This document shows, in pieces, positions 13,101-25,717 of a DNA stretch of 64,000 nt. Location of the stretch: the NCBI GenBank assembly GCA_035041965.1, contig JAPYMA010002625.1, forward strand, positions 1 to 64,000. Reading direction: 5' to 3'. The position numbers were made by a program, and so were the translations under genes. Below the pieces are notes generated by a model that had not been told where the DNA came from, searched no databases, and saw only the letters and a program-made list of their open reading frames with translations. The first letter of the stretch is position 1. Each line of letters starts with the position of its first letter. The DNA is from Anisakis pegreffii (taxonomy: Eukaryota > Nematoda > Chromadorea > Rhabditida > Anisakidae).

Positions 13101-15464
13101 ATCTTTTGCTCCATCGTAAATGTGCAATTATCTGTGGCTGTCAGATGAAGTTGCCCACTGAAATCGCTACATGGATTCTTAAATTTTACAATAATATGAG
13201 AATAATAATTTAGAAGCCTGTACAATTTTTTTCTGGGGTCTCGTAAATTAACCGTCAAGCGTTAAAAGCAAAAAGTTCTGTTGAATAATAAATGTGGCTA
13301 TCCGCGAATTGGTGTCAAGTCAATATTAAATTTGATATCACACGCAGAACTGAAGTAACACGTTTTTAAAATGTAATGATTATAAACTTTATGAAATTTT
13401 CGTAGACACTATCACCACTGGGCAATGCGTTTACCATCTTTAAGTGTTAGTATCGTTGAAATAAATTCCACTTAAAAATGTGCTTACCAAGCGAGTAGAT
13501 CCATAAGAATAGACGGTGTGTTCTGATCACGACTCAGAGGTGGTGACAGAACATGACCGGCAGCATGACACCAATCTTCATTATAATAGTGTGAGCCATC
13601 TGTAAGTGAAAATATTAAATAGTGATAGAAATAACAGTAATAACGACAAAAATTAACGGTAGTAATCGTAATGCTAGAAGTAATATTCTATAAATAGATG
13701 AATGTGAAGGTTTACCTGTCGCAAGACCAGCTGCAATTGGTTCTCCAAAAACAACGTTACCACGCAGACGATGCGTAGCGATCACTCGAGCTGCATCCTT
13801 CGACATCACATGAACAATATATAATGGACAGTTTGCTTGTGATGCTAGAACACATGCTCGATTCGTTGCCTCAGCTTCTAACTGCAATTCAATTCGATCG
13901 TTTTTATTCTTACTGAATTTCTTTCTTTTCGAATGATTCCCTCAAACATATATGTCTTAATGGGAATTGATTCTTTCACATCTGCTCACATTAGTTTTCA
14001 TATTAATGAAAACGTGAACACTGTCTGTTTTAACTAGCCTGATATATTCTACTCGCTTAACAGCTGCAACAACAGCAAACCTATAGTGAGTGTTACCTGC
14101 TCAGGACGGCTTTGTGGATGTCCTTCGGGTCCAGTTATTCCTTGTTTCAGCAGTTCTTTTTGCTTCTCAATAATAACACGTCCATTTTCGGCATGGACTC
14201 TTGCTAATGCGCCAATTCGAGCGCATTCAAGCATTGCCTGATACAGCTCATCGTCGTTCAACATGAACTCATTATATGCCATAAAAAATTTAAATGAATT
14301 GATACCGAACTCAGCGGATTCGACAAGCGTTTGCATCTCTTTTTTTACGGTTTCATTGAATGACGTGATCGCCATCGACAAACCATAATCACAACACACC
14401 TGTACAAACAAACTTACGGTAATTAGTGTTTTAACTCGAATGTTAAACTGCTTAACTCTATTTAACAAAATACGTTCAATTCAGAGCGATTCCAATAGGT
14501 AAGTGAACCAAATCACCTTGCTGTCTGCCCATTCTCTCCATTTGCCATATGCCGCTAGTGGAAGCTCGCTCTTCTGTGGTATGACGAAATCAATAAACTG
14601 AAAACTTTCAAAAAATAATTCACTGTCACAAAACTGTGAATATTAAAAAAGGATCAAGGTGTGATAATATTATCGATCATTCTAAAAACGATACTGTTAT
14701 CATAGTGATAATAATCATTGTCACGACAACAAATCTGGCTGAATGTACATTTCGATAACTATCATCAAAAAATATATTCATCTAAGAAGCCGTCTTCATC
14801 AACCAATCAGTAAGCGGTGATCTACTTGTTCTACGCCTATCCAGACGAATTTTTACCATTGTGGTACCACCGGCGAGTGCAGCCCTTGATCCTATGTAAA
14901 AGTCATCGACAGAAACTTGTCCCATAAATGGAAATTGGAGATGCGTATGTGGGTCTATACCACCTGGCATTACGTAACGTCCTTCCGCATCAATTTCACG
15001 CTTCAAATTTTGAGGCTTTGACAGCGATTCGCCAACTGCACTGAAATTTCACATAATTCCCTGTTGAGAACTGAACTGCTCACTTGCTTGTGTGGTCATT
15101 GGTGTTGTAAAACCATAAGATTCTTTCACGCTTTTCGAAGTTCCAATTTCATCATAAACGAATAACAATTATCAGTAAAGAGTGAAGCGAACAGAAAAAT
15201 GAGTAATTACATTTACAGTGCTTCGTAAACAAGCGGTAGGTTTTGTGCAATTTTATTTTGCGTGTTGAACAGTCATGAATTGAAAAGTGCTTCTTCGAAT
15301 GTCATTTTGACCTATGCGTCGATTAGTCAGATCAGTGACTCTTTGAATAAATAAAAAAATTCAGCCGGAATTGCTCACGTAATCAAGCCATTTTCGATGA
15401 TTATATCACCTTTACATATGCCATCTTCATTAACGATTGTTCCATTACGAATCCACAAAGCCAT
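10166..15464 (-). CDS. dhp-1: Dihydropyrimidinase, catalytically intact, with DRP-type C-terminal tail
   Basis: Eleven exons join in phase: 15464-15379 (ATG), 15040-14857, 14597-14517, 14399-14097, 13881-13716, 13599-13488, 13157-12972, 12804-12765, 12134-12015, 11692-11546 and 10255-10166 (TGA). This gives about 504 residues, the usual family size. The amidohydrolase hydrolyses 5,6-dihydrouracil/dihydrothymine in pyrimidine breakdown, in the cytosol as a tetramer. All metal-site residues are visible: H60 and H62 in GIDPHTHL, the carbamylated Lys K154 in [10 protein letters not shown]186 in ARVHAENG, H242 in YIVHVMS and D320 in [24 protein letters not shown] and [14 protein letters not shown] follow. 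The last exon is isolated 1.3 kb downstream and encodes [14 protein letters not shown], like the tail of collapsin-response proteins. If that exon is not used, the frame reads through to a TAG at 11516. The exon 9 acceptor is GAG rather than CAG. The upstream neighbour on the same strand is the UNC-33 paralogue. Confidence 0.95.
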
Positions 15465-17667
15465 TTATTCAGTCTTTAGTGTCACAATGATGACGATGAA
15501 CGTATCTTGTTCCAAAACTGAAAACATTCACGAATGGGTGGATGATCAGATTCAAATGCTACTCATGCAAACAAAATTCGTTCCTTGACTGAAATTATTG
15601 ACTGCATTTCGTCAGTTGAAGTTCAATATGATTGCGGGCGAGACAGTGAATATATATGTATGATCAAATGAACAATAGAACTAAATGAATGAATAGAGGA
15701 GGTGAATAAAAAGGTCCATTCAGAGAGAAACTGGGTCAGTAGTTAGTTGTTTGGATCGGATTTAACGAAACAGGCAGAAAGAACTATTTCGAATTGTCAT
15801 CCAAATCAAAAACTGGAAATGAACTGTCACTTGCACTGATGCGCATACTTCGTTGAAATGGTGATGTTTCTATTCCATTCAAACTGTTCTATTTCTGTTC
15901 CGTAGCACAGAACAGTTCCAGAAAAAAGGACGCGAGGAATAGAATGGAGGGAAACAATTGAAAAGTGGAATAGAATAGAACAGTTTGCAAAAGTGTGAAA
16001 CAGAAACATCAGTAGGTCCAAACATTTAAACAATCAGTCAACTCGAGTATTGTGCTTGCCATCATACAAACCAACAAATTTTGACGAAACGTTGCATATT
16101 AATTTTACGGATCGTGAGCTGGAACTATTATTGCAACTTTTTGATTACAGACGCTTATTAGCGATATGATGATGTGCAGATTCGAATTCTATCACTATGA
16201 ATGATTGTTGACCAGTTGGGTATAACTGAAGTGTTCGCTAATTGCCTTCATTGAAGTGATGTAGCTTCCCTCGATTTGTTCATCAAATGAAAAACACATG
16301 AACACACGAGGCGATAAAATAGTTTATTATTTCGAAATATTGACTATTTCAGGGATAGAAAAGCATCAAAGCAAGAAACAATTACGACTGGTCAAAGTGA
16401 ATAGGAACGGAATGCAAGCTTGAACAGAGTTGAAAATGAACTGTAACAAAACCACAATCGAACCATTTTCAACCGGTATAAGTTTTAGGTTTGCCACAAA
16501 ACGTTAACGCTTCGTACCGATTCAAAACTTGGATGAATGATGTTATAAAAGCGGTAATGCCAGAATTCTGCACACAGATGAACAGACGGCTGCGAGTCTG
16601 TACTGGATCGCTGAATCGATAAGCTTCAAATGGAAACAGAAAGGTGGTAGGCGAATGATTTTCACTATTATTATCAGTGTTAACGGAGAATGAACGAAAT
16701 TACTATTTTCATCAAATAAAAACACGCCGAACAAGCAAATGCGTCAAATGTGAAGCGTTGACAAATGCGAAAAATACAATGAGAGTTTCACAATGGAACA
16801 ACATTTTTCACTTGAAAACGTTTGTATCATAGAACGGAACAATAATAGCAATCATCATAAGAATAATATCATCATTATTATTATTATCGCATTCAAGTAT
16901 TATTTTTACTATTCCTAGTGGTTTATGTGAATTTTCGAATTTGATCGCTATTAATCGCATATCACTGATCGGGACCAATTCGTAATGATCTCTGATAATG
17001 TGACATATTAACATGAGGGAGAAGAGGAGTTACAATACATACCCAGCTGTTTATTGGAGACAATAAATCATCCGTCGTTTCGTTATCATTTTAAGATGGG
17101 AAGATGAATGAAAAAGAATTGATATAAATTGGGCAATCGTTGACTTGCCTCGGGATTATTTGAAGGATGGGATGATGATGACTAGTAATATTTGCTGCGG
17201 CAGATTGAACAGATAGCAAATGCGATACATTGAGAAAAGAGAGATTATTGGTAAGTGTATATGATAAACATGTAATTGATGAGATATTTTATTAAAGATT
17301 GTTGACAAAATAATGACCCAACATATCATTTTTTCTTAAAATACATGCTTAAGTGTTAACATGGAGACCAACGAAAAATGCTCATAAAATATTATGCATT
17401 TGGAACTGAAACGAAAGAAAAAACAACGAATAAACAAACAAACAAATTAATAATAATCAGATCTTCTTTAAGTAAGTATGTTTTTGTTGCACAGAAAAGT
17501 AGAAAACGAGAAAGAACGAAAAGCCCAAATTGTCGGCAGCATAGATCCACTTCATTAACAATAACAAATTATTATCGTCGTTATCATTTCGGAAAATGGG
17601 CTGAGAGACTGTCATTACATATATATATTATCAACACCGCTCACTCAAGCAATGAATCGATCAGTTT
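15465..17667. other. Intergenic region between the dhp and unc-33 paralogues
   Basis: About 2.2 kb separate the 3' end of the UNC-33 homologue from the start codon of the dihydropyrimidinase, so the promoter of the latter should be here. No exon was recognised. An imperfect inverted repeat spans about 15862-16011. Confidence 0.45.
15862..16011. repeat. Imperfect inverted repeat with AACTGTTCTATT ends
   Basis: The left side carries gatgtttct and aaactgttctatt; the right side carries aatagaacagttt and agaaacatc, the reverse complements in mirror order. The interior also has several ggaatagaa-type words. The same 12-base word is the core of the palindrome at 18361-18386. Confidence 0.5.
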
Positions 17668-20600
17668 CTACCAAAAGCCAGTCGAACGACCACCAGGTGG
17701 ATTCAAGACTTTTGTTGAAGCACGTGTCGATCGAGCGTCTTCTGTAACATGAACTTATCTACTGATTACATCATTAATCGCAACAACTTCTAATTCAAAC
17801 TTTCGAATCTGCATCAAGCACACAGGTATGTTCTTAAATAACTACTCAGAACCAGGTTAAACACTGATAATACGATAAATTGTGATCAGTCAGTAGCCCT
17901 CAGAAAGTGTATCATCACAACAATTCTACTCCTCTAACAAATCTGCAATTTTTTTCTTCAAATATCTGATCCAATCATCAGCTTTTGTCTCACTCTGATC
18001 AATCCCTCCATTATAAACAGCATGGCACGTCAACAAGAGGCTTCTCTTTCACAACAACAACGAGGCAATTGATCATCTCATCACCACAATCAAGAATGCT
18101 TCAAAATCACCAATCTGAGGCAATTCCCCACAAAATACTTTCAACAGCACCAGCAGTTCGACCTATCATCACCTGTTGTCCGTTACCCCACTACCATCAT
18201 TACATGTTTTACATCTAAATTTGTTATGCCGAATCACATCATTATATGGTTCTCTCAAAAAATATTCTCCGAAACACAACTCGCTTCACAACCACTAATG
18301 ATGTTTCTCTTGCACACTTTTGGTAGACTGTTCTATTCCGCCTTTTTTTCTGAAACTGTTCTGTTCTATTCCAAGGAATAGAACAGTCCGACTGCAGTAG
18401 AAGTATCACTCACCAGCACACCATCTCTTCAATTTCCCTCATTCCTCTTGTTTGTTTGTGAACAAATTTGTCCGTTTAACAATATCACGATTACTACTTT
18501 AATAAAAGCAACAGAATATGATAAACAGCCTAGTCTATTGAATATCAAACAATGAAAGAAACGCTCTATACCGAATGTTGTATCGAACTGATTTCGCGGA
18601 TGATGGCGCGCCTCAGCAGTTTGACGGAACGGTGGTGAGGCTCGATGTGTTTGGCTGCCTCCGAATGTTGACGATGCTTCATCACGTTCAACTTTTTCGG
18701 GAACTTGAACCTAAAATATACACGTTCAACAAATTATTACTGCAACTAGATTGCAAACAACATTGATTACATTGATCACTGAAGATAGAGAACGCTAGAG
18801 GGAACTGATTCGAAAAAGGATTGATCAACTGAAAAGAAACATGGATATATTAATTAATAAATGAATTATTGTTGTTCGTCAATTCAGGATCAACTCAAAC
18901 CATGCGAGTCAATTATAAGATGATAGAATCGATCGATAATTCATTTTTATCAAGTCAGTTCAAAGCCATTCTCAACTCAACAACAAAATATCTAATTCAC
19001 TCACTCGATCCCGTTGTTGTACCACACAGAACAAATACGGTGAATGCGTTGAAAGCGGTACAAAATGGCCAGCTTCATTGTCAAACTGAAAAAAGAGTGT
19101 TGAAAATTTCAATTGATTCTTTTAGTAATCTCATTATCATTCTTTTCATCTTGTCATTTTCGTTCTCGCATTAATTATTTTCATTATTGCTTCTATCATG
19201 ACCGATAATTCAACAATCCCTGTCAGTAATATTCTTTTCTGTCTCAATTTTATATTCTCATTGCTTTTAAACTAATTGCATGGTGCTGCTAGAAGGATAC
19301 TATTGAGGAATTATTTGGTTCGTTCATTAATTTCGATCACCTTTCCATCACGATACGCTAATCGCCCATCACAAACTGTTAGAAGCGGAGCCGCATGTGC
19401 AACAAACGATTCAAATATCGAGAAATCGCTTTGTGATTGTTGCGTTTTTGATGAGAACTTGCGTTTCACGCTCGTATCCCACAGAACCACATCCGCATCG
19501 GCACCAACCGCTATACGCCCCTGGAATTGAGGTGGTATCACTGCAGCCGGCGAATACAATCTCAACTGGTTTCATAACCGATAGATGAAAAAAAAAAACA
19601 ACAAGAAAACGATTTCAACGATTCTCATTCAAGCAATTTGAAAGTGAGACTGTATGAGGATTGAATAACAAACATCTTTTACTGTTGCTAACGAAGAGTT
19701 TATTTTATCTTAAAAGTGATGTAAGACCGATGTGTAAACCTTTTTGGGATATAAATTGAATATTTTTGCCGCATTACTGCTCGTTACAGCAACAAAACGC
19801 ATCGGATCCATATAGCCTTGGTAGACAGCTTTCTCCCACACCACACTCATACGTTCTTCTAACGCCGATACACCAACTGGCATTTGCGTGAAATCACTAC
19901 AACCGAGCGTACGATCGCGGAGACCACGATGATCCGAAACGCAAACGCATAAAGGCGAACTGAAAACTGATTGAACAAAAGGTTTGTTACAAATGATTGC
20001 CGATTTCTTAATTTTGATACTCATGCACAGATCAACATCGACAGAAACTGAAGATGTAAAAATAATGACAGCAAAGAAAATCAAATTAAGCTCATAAAAC
20101 ACTTGAATAGTGTAAAAGAGCAGTAATGATAGATGTGTGTGAGATTTTATGAGTGAAATGTGTTATGAGACTTGCAAGACTTAGCAAAAAAATGATACAT
20201 GAAACTAACTTTGCAAGACATTCAACTAGAAGTGTTGGAGTACGCTGGTCGACACGTAGAGGGCATGGCGTTAAATGCGCGGATGCGTGACGTGAACATT
20301 TATTGAAATAGTGTGTGCCGTTCGATGCCAACGCGCTCACAGAAATCTTCAAAAAAAAAACCTGCATTAATTCCATTCTGATTCATCCGGTAGTAACATA
20401 CTGTTTTTGATGATAGTAATAAGTGTATAAATTGAAAGTAATGCAAGAATATTCATCTGCTCTCACGAACAGCATCGTTCCTTTAAAATGTGATCTGAAA
20501 GAATGAATTCAGAATTGATTTGCACTAATCATCATACTTCTGGATAGATGAGTGATGTAAAACGGCCACGCATCACGGCGTCACGTGCTTCTGACGACGA

Positions 20601-23600
20601 AACTGACATCACCGAAACCGGACAATTCGTGAGATTGCTCAGTACCGCTAGACGATCAACAAATTCACCTTCTAACTGCAATTGTAAACAGTTGCATTCG
20701 GTGTTCACTAATACGGTAAATGTATCAATCTTAGACTCACAACATCAACTTGCATCAATTGATACAGAAACGTACCGATTCTGGCCTAGATTGCAGATAG
20801 CCTTCAGGGCCAGTGATACCCAATGAGATCATTTTCCTTTCTAGAAAGGATACAATATTCTTGTTATACGGCAAAACACGAGCATGCGCACCGATCGATT
20901 TACAGTATTCGAATGCCTGAAACGCAAAACACTCAAATAGCTATCACACAACGGCTTCGATTCATTGAATAAGAGAAGAAAGAAAGCTGAAATCGCGATG
21001 ATGACTGAGGATGTCAAACGGCTCAAGAAGATTTTTGGATGGCAGCTTAACTGCTCTCGAAGTAATGAAATGAATGAAACAGAGGATAATCACATGAAAT
21101 AGGTGTTCATCCGAACGCAGATCAATGATGAAACTATTGATCGCCTTCTCCTTAACGACTAAACCCATTTCCTTTTTAACAATATCATTCCATGATGAGA
21201 TCATCACACTGAATGCGAAATTGCATAATGCCTTTTGTTCAGCCGCCTTTCGTACACGATCACATGCTCCCAAAATGGATTCAGTCGAACGTGGTATGAC
21301 AACATCAATAACCTGAACGGATCACTATGAGTAATCGAAAAGTTGATGAGTGAGAATCCGATGAACAGAACAGATGCAAGGGCAGCCATGCAGAACTGGG
21401 TGAAGCAATGACTGAATACGGCTATTGCGCTGAGAGGAGAAACTATATATTAGCGATGTTGAAGATAGGATATTTTACGGCACGGCTAGTTCGCGTGTTC
21501 GTGGAATAGTTCTCATCTCATTGATTTAAAAAAATCCATTCATAACTTTTCACCAAAATATGAATTGTTATTGAATGTAATGTTTTGCTTTGTTAATTAT
21601 CATTATTATTGAGGTGTCAAGTGCATATTTCATACAGTAGTGGTGCCACCGGCGAGTGCAGCTTTTGATCCTGTTGCAAAATCATCGGCACTATTCGCAG
21701 ATGACAAATCGGTATGCACATCGATACCAGCTGGTAATAGTAGTTTGCCGTTACCATCAATGATCGTCGCACCATTTGGCGCATCAAGTGATGTTGAAAC
21801 TTGTCTGAAATTACGACGCTGATAATAGTAAGATTACCATCAACTTGAACCGAGCAAGTTACTATCTCAGTTTCATGCTGAAGCTTTCGCTTAAATGAAG
21901 TCTACGTGTATCTGAAGTTCAGGTCACACAGATCAGAAAATTTCTGTCCGTTCGTTCATTATACTTCATTTTGTGTTGCTTCCATAGTTTGTGAATTGAG
22001 AATCAGAATAAACAGCCAGCTGAGAACTAAATTCATCGAACGAATAAAGTATAAGATTATGAAGCATATGGTGCCTATGGATCACGCAACCTACAGTAAG
22101 CTTTTATCGTTCAAATAACATTCACCTTCAATTGACCTCATACGCTATGGTATAGTGGTGTGAACAAATGAATGAAGGGATTTCGAGGAAGGAACGATGC
22201 ATAGAGATGACCCAAGCTTCGTACCCATTATCGTCAATCAATTAATCAATCCGTCCTTCATACGTGAGGAAAACTGTGAAGCAGATGTTCGGCAAACATA
22301 GCGAAATTATGCGCAAAGCAGTAGAGAGAACCAGTCAATTGTTACATGAAAGCTCAATGACACGCCTATTCTAACGAACAAGAAAAACGCATTGTTGATA
22401 AGGCAACCGAAATACGCTAATAGTATTCCCATTATTTTCGTTATAATTGTTATCACATACTATTAACACTGCTGTCAATCGCATAGTTATTATTGGATTT
22501 GTTGTTACTGCCACAATCAAACAAAGATAATTCGTAGTGCTTGTATATCTTTTATTCGATTCATTAATGGGAATCAAACACTCCATGTATACTCGATAAT
22601 TGTTGATGAATTCATATGAGAAAGATGAACATTCGTAGCAAATGTTCATGAATAACTTCCATTAGACACAAAAAAAGCATGGAGAGTGTTATGTACATGA
22701 ATGGAGGCTGCATACATTGAAGGATATATTCGACTTGAAAAAGACGATCGGAAGACTCATTGAGACTACGCTAACGACCATTGATTTGACGTTACCTGTG
22801 GCAGTTATGCACAGATGATGATTTGAATTTTTTACATTACAAACGGAAAAAGATGGAGATTAATGAATGATGTAATGCATTAATGGACTGAAATTCGGTG
22901 ATGATGACAATGATTACATTCATTAATTCATAATGGATAGAATAATCAATTTTTTAATAGTGGATGAATTGAGAACGAATGCAGATTGGCATTTTTGTGA
23001 ACGCAACTACGTTTTGCGAAGAGATGATAGAGTTGGTGACAGATGAGCAACTCTGGTGACACGACCACAATAAATTGTACTTGAGCAACCTCAAAATGTT
23101 GATGTAAAAACATTTTGTGGACGAGGGATGTTATATGAATGAATGAACGGATACATATATATGTACTAGTGCATATAATACTCAAGCAATCATCAAAATC
23201 GAGAAATGAACGAACAAATGAGTGAATAATCGATTTGTTTGCTCGTTGTATATGTGCACTTGTGCTCATACATATATGCACATCAATTTCTCACCACACA
23301 CTTAGACATCATAAAAGACACCCATTCAATTATTCCTCGCTAATGGATATATGGTGTTGAATCAAAATTGTTTTCCAGGCAAAACATCCAATAAGGTTCA
23401 CAATAAGCTTGCAGAGTAGATTTTCCGATGAAATCGGTGGTTTCGTTCAATACTGATTAAGAAATTTGTGAAATGAATAAATGACTGACACTCATCAAGA
23501 TATGACTGATTAAGTCGAGGATTCAGCAGGCAAAGTGAGATTTATCGTTGGAGGCAAATTCGTATGAGCAATAATAACAGTCACTACTATGGGTGATTTT

Positions 23601-25717
23601 GATGGTTCACGCAACAGCACCACTCTAGTGGTAGCATATGAAAGTACCTGGTGAGAATAGTTGAAACCGTTTCTTTGCGATCCTTTCAACGGAATTACTG
23701 TACTATTAACTAGTTCGTCTTCAGTTAATGCGCCACACATACACGTACAAATAGTAATAGTACAGTATCAAAGAGAACCGACAGCCAATCAGCGTACGAT
23801 TTGCGTAACATCAACACTCTATTGTTTTCACAGTCAATTTTAAGATGCATAGAGAACAAGAGTTTTGTTAAGAGAGGTTATTAATGCATACAAATAAGAC
23901 TTTCACATATAATCCGGTGGACTGCATGATGAGTATTTAAGTGACTGTTAGATAATTAATTCATAGATCAACGACCATCCACAATTAAGGTTATAATCAA
24001 CTGAAATTGTAAATGAAACCAACTTGATAATTCGATCTTCGATTAGAACATCCGCGTTAAAGATTGAATCATCATTCACGATTTGCGCGCCTCGAATAAG
24101 AATCGGCGCTTGTGTGGCGACCGGCATCCCGTCGACTTGTTCGCCTGCTGCACTACCGCTGTCGTTCGTTCTGGATTTGGCTTTGTGCAGCGTATTGTCA
24201 TCCTCTTCGTCACGAGCATTCTCCGCTTCAACCCCTCCTCCTTCTCTCATTTGTTGTCGTTGTTCATCGTCTCGTTTCTCGTTCTGCCTCAATACCATTT
24301 CTTCATCAACATTCTCCTCTCCCTCTCCCTCATCACCCATCGTTCCAATGCTCTTTTCTCGCTGTTTCTTTCCATTAGCTGTCACATCACGGTCTCCAGA
24401 AGCAGCAGTAGCTAAATTGGTACCCTCAAAACTGCTGCTTCGTCTGCTATCATTACTGCTACTACTAAAACTACTTGTACTCCTAACAGCATTATTACTT
24501 GCTAAAGCACAATAAGTTGTTGCTGTTTCATCCTCATTCTCACCGTAATATTCGGGACCTGGCGCATCCGCATCATTCTTTTTCTTGTTAGAAGTGCGAC
24601 GCTTTGAACTTCGACTTGAAAGCTGCGATGAGGATGATGTGTTAGTTGAGTAACTTAAGACGGTTGCAGTTTCTAGTTCGGCAATGTCAGTTGTTCGATG
24701 CCGTTCTTCTGGTAGTTGAGGAATATCATCGGTAACACCCGTAGTGACAATGGAGCTGTCACCATCAATAACCACGTTTTGTTCGGTAAACAATTCAGGG
24801 CCTGGTTCTGAACTGACACCCGAATCAAAATCCTTTCGTCGTTTAGAATTAGAAATTTCAGTACCCATAGTAAAAACAGTTGATTGGTCATTTAGTAGTT
24901 GTTTCCGTTCGGTTAAGAGTTGTCTTTCGCTGATAGCAATACTATTTTTAATGTCAGTGTCAATAGCATTACTGGGTGCCTCATCGAGTGGTTTGGTGGA
25001 ATCTGTTGAATTGACAGCCATAGTAGCACCTTCAGTATGTGACTTTTGGCCAAGCTCCGATAACGAAGAATGTGCATCAATCTGCTCAAGAGAAGCACTC
25101 GCATCTACAGCTGGCTTTCCACCGAACAATTCTAACATTGCTGCAGAAACCTCCAAACCTTTACGACTCATACGAGTTCGCTGAAGTGATGGTGACGGCT
25201 GCAAGAGCCTCTCCCTGATAGCATCTTTACTGAATGAAGAAGCAACAGCAGCAGCAGCGGCAGCATCTGCATGTTGTGTTGTGGTACGAGGTGATGATGA
25301 AGATGACGGGTTTGTTCGTGGAGATGAACGACCATGACGAGGCGATGTAACTGAACGTGGCGAATGTGATGAAGTGGTTGTCTTAATACTCGATGGTGAG
25401 ACATTCTTGGAAGTAGTTGGCACATTTACTGGTTGTTCATTGAGTGTCACCGCATCGGTGTTTATAGTGATCGTACTATTCAATTCGTTACTGATCACTG
25501 TATGATTGAAATTAGTATCAGTGCTGTCTATAGCACTAGTAGTAATAGTGTTATTCAACTGAGTATTTGTACATGTTTTGCGATCAACCGAAATCGCATT
25601 CGGAATACCCTCAATAAAGGAGACATCGACTGGTGCAAGCTGTGTGTTACGTACGTTGAACGTGTACAAATAGCCCCGCAACGGGGCAAGAAACGGGAAA
25701 ATTTTGACGAATTTATG
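17668..25717 (-). CDS. unc-33: UNC-33/CRMP homologue (non-catalytic dihydropyrimidinase-like protein)
   Basis: Exons join in phase: first recognised exon from at most 25717 down to 24024, then 21804-21636, 21312-21094, 20916-20776, 20675-20538, 20346-20210, 19959-19740, 19520-19341, 19085-19005, 18710-18572 and 17741-17668 (TAG). The DRP core is about 525 residues, running from [13 protein letters not shown] to [12 protein letters not shown]. Catalytic residues have decayed: HTH is HTD in GIDVHTDL, the carbamyl-Lys position is Ile in NSFIIDL, the later His sites read ARVLPYN and VMSV; only the Asp in VSDHRG remains. In C. elegans UNC-33 organises neuronal microtubules and axon/dendrite polarity with UNC-44 and UNC-119. 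The first exon encodes a ~550-residue Ser/Thr/Asn/Glu-rich, disordered extension with no in-frame ATG before 25171 ([15 protein letters not shown]). Either an upstream exon supplies the start or translation begins there; long and short forms are known for UNC-33. The 5' border is therefore approximate. Confidence 0.93.
18361..18386. repeat. Short palindrome ctgttctattcc-aa-ggaatagaacag
   Basis: Perfect 12-base arms with a 2-base spacer. A third, direct copy of the 12-mer lies at 18328-18339. It sits between the last two unc-33 exons and shares its word with the inverted repeat near 15.9 kb. Confidence 0.6.
21805..24023. other. First large intron of the UNC-33 homologue
   Basis: A 2.2 kb intron joins the disordered N-terminal exon to the first core exon (phase 2, AA|A giving Lys). 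No additional exon, nested gene or repeat was recognised in it. Confidence 0.6.

Noticed and set aside
19311..19340. TAA at 19311 as the end of the UNC-33 homologue
   Set aside because: A donor at AAG|GTGATC (19341) leads in phase to three more exons that complete the CRMP core and PPGG tail.
24024..24515. 163-codon plus-strand frame (and overlapping 110/88-codon frames)
   Set aside because: Antisense shadow of the Ser-rich N-terminal exon of the UNC-33 homologue; no splice sites or family match.
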